In this document: one piece after another, positions 5,789 through 5,953 of the stretch
How positions within the stretch are numbered: position 1 is the first letter of the stretch
Layout: the number at the start of each line of letters is the position of its first letter
Assembly (NCBI GenBank): GCA_003164155.1
Contig: PLSG01000406.1
Coordinates: forward strand, 1 to 5,953
Direction: 5' to 3'
Length of the DNA: 5,953 nt
Source of the DNA: Parachlamydiaceae bacterium
GTDB taxonomy: Bacteria; Chlamydiota; Chlamydiia; Chlamydiales; Parachlamydiaceae
Translations under genes and position numbers: made by a program
The notes under the pieces: model-generated
Seen by the model: only the letters and a program-made list of their open reading frames with translations
Database searches by the model: none
What the model was told of the DNA's origin: nothing

Positions 5789-5953
5789 ATGAGTGAAGCG
5801 CTCCATAAAAAAAAGCGGCCCAAAGTCGGCCTCGTTTTGGGAGGGGGAGGGATCAAACCCTTTTCTAGCATCCCCCTATTCGATTTTTTGCGCCAAGCCG
5901 GCATACCCCTGGATGTGATTGCCGGCACGAGCGGCGGCGCCCTAGTGGGGGCG
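5789..5953 (+). CDS. Patatin-like phospholipase, N-terminal 55 residues only (runs off the window)
   Basis: The frame is open from ATG 5789 to the last base. After a short basic leader (HKKKRPK, 6-12) it shows the patatin core: VGLVL, the oxyanion loop G18-G-G-G21, LFDFL (30-34), then GIPLDVIAGTSGGALVGA (38-55) with the nucleophile predicted as Ser48 in G-T-S-G-G. Patatin-family enzymes cleave acyl chains from phospholipids or other acyl esters and are usually cytosolic or secreted effectors. No signal peptide is seen. The residues IKPFSS after the glycine loop differ from the more usual ARG-x-AHIG. The gene starts ten bases after the Lgt-like gene, with only AGG (5777-5779, overlapping the stop) as ribosome binding site, so translation may be coupled. 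Its similarity to the protein at 3831-4724 suggests an old duplication. The catalytic Asp lies outside the window, so activity is likely but unproven. Confidence 0.9.
   Translation, partial: MSEALHKKKRPKVGLVLGGGGIKPFSSIPLFDFLRQAGIPLDVIAGTSGGALVGA

Noticed and set aside
1..5953. CRISPR array, tRNA, rRNA or complete insertion sequence
   Set aside because: No regularly spaced identical repeats, no cloverleaf-like or rRNA-like sequence, and no transposase frame were seen on either strand.

Overview
The window carries four protein-coding genes on the + strand, the last one cut off by the window end, plus the remains of a fifth gene near the left end. The organism cannot be named from this sequence. 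The first ~850 bases are visibly AT-rich and the coding part is of intermediate GC. The genes use ATA, TTA, CTA and AGA freely and one starts with GTG, which argues against an enteric-type genome. A Gram-negative, possibly host-associated lineage (environmental Chlamydiota-like, for example) would fit, but this is only a weak guess.

Left region (1-865). This stretch holds short inverted repeats (1-14 against 105-118), a perfect 13-bp palindrome (51-63), a T-rich tract resembling a dispersed intergenic repeat, and a decayed DUF486 (small DMT-type membrane protein) gene at about 402-787. The decayed gene has a well-spaced Shine-Dalgarno and TTG start that are one base out of frame with the conserved body. 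Its last transmembrane segment is replaced by unrelated sequence. A weak promoter may lie just before position 866.

Middle (866-3697). A 943-residue exported or membrane-anchored protein combines an N-terminal helical region, about 13 glycine/asparagine/tyrosine-rich repeats of roughly 26 residues (predicted beta-solenoid), and a C-terminal HEAT-like helical repeat domain. It looks like a cell-envelope scaffold or binding protein of unknown role.

Right region (3698-5953). A 133-bp gap contains a long imperfect hairpin and paired CTAACGTA boxes. It is followed by a tightly packed set of three genes that all look lipid-related. The first is a patatin-like protein whose oxyanion glycines, nucleophilic serine and dyad aspartate all appear to be replaced (a predicted pseudo-phospholipase). 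The second is a multi-pass Lgt-like membrane protein that keeps the key arginines but has lost the catalytic His, Tyr and Asn/Glu signature positions. The third is a second patatin-like protein, seen only at its N-terminus, with an intact GGGG oxyanion loop and GTSGG nucleophile elbow. The first 44 alignable residues of the two patatins match without gaps (15 identities), so they look like an inactive/active duplicate pair flanking a non-canonical Lgt paralogue. This gene set is the most interesting part of the window. A joint role in membrane lipid or lipoprotein remodelling, with the dead patatin as regulator or adaptor, is inference only.
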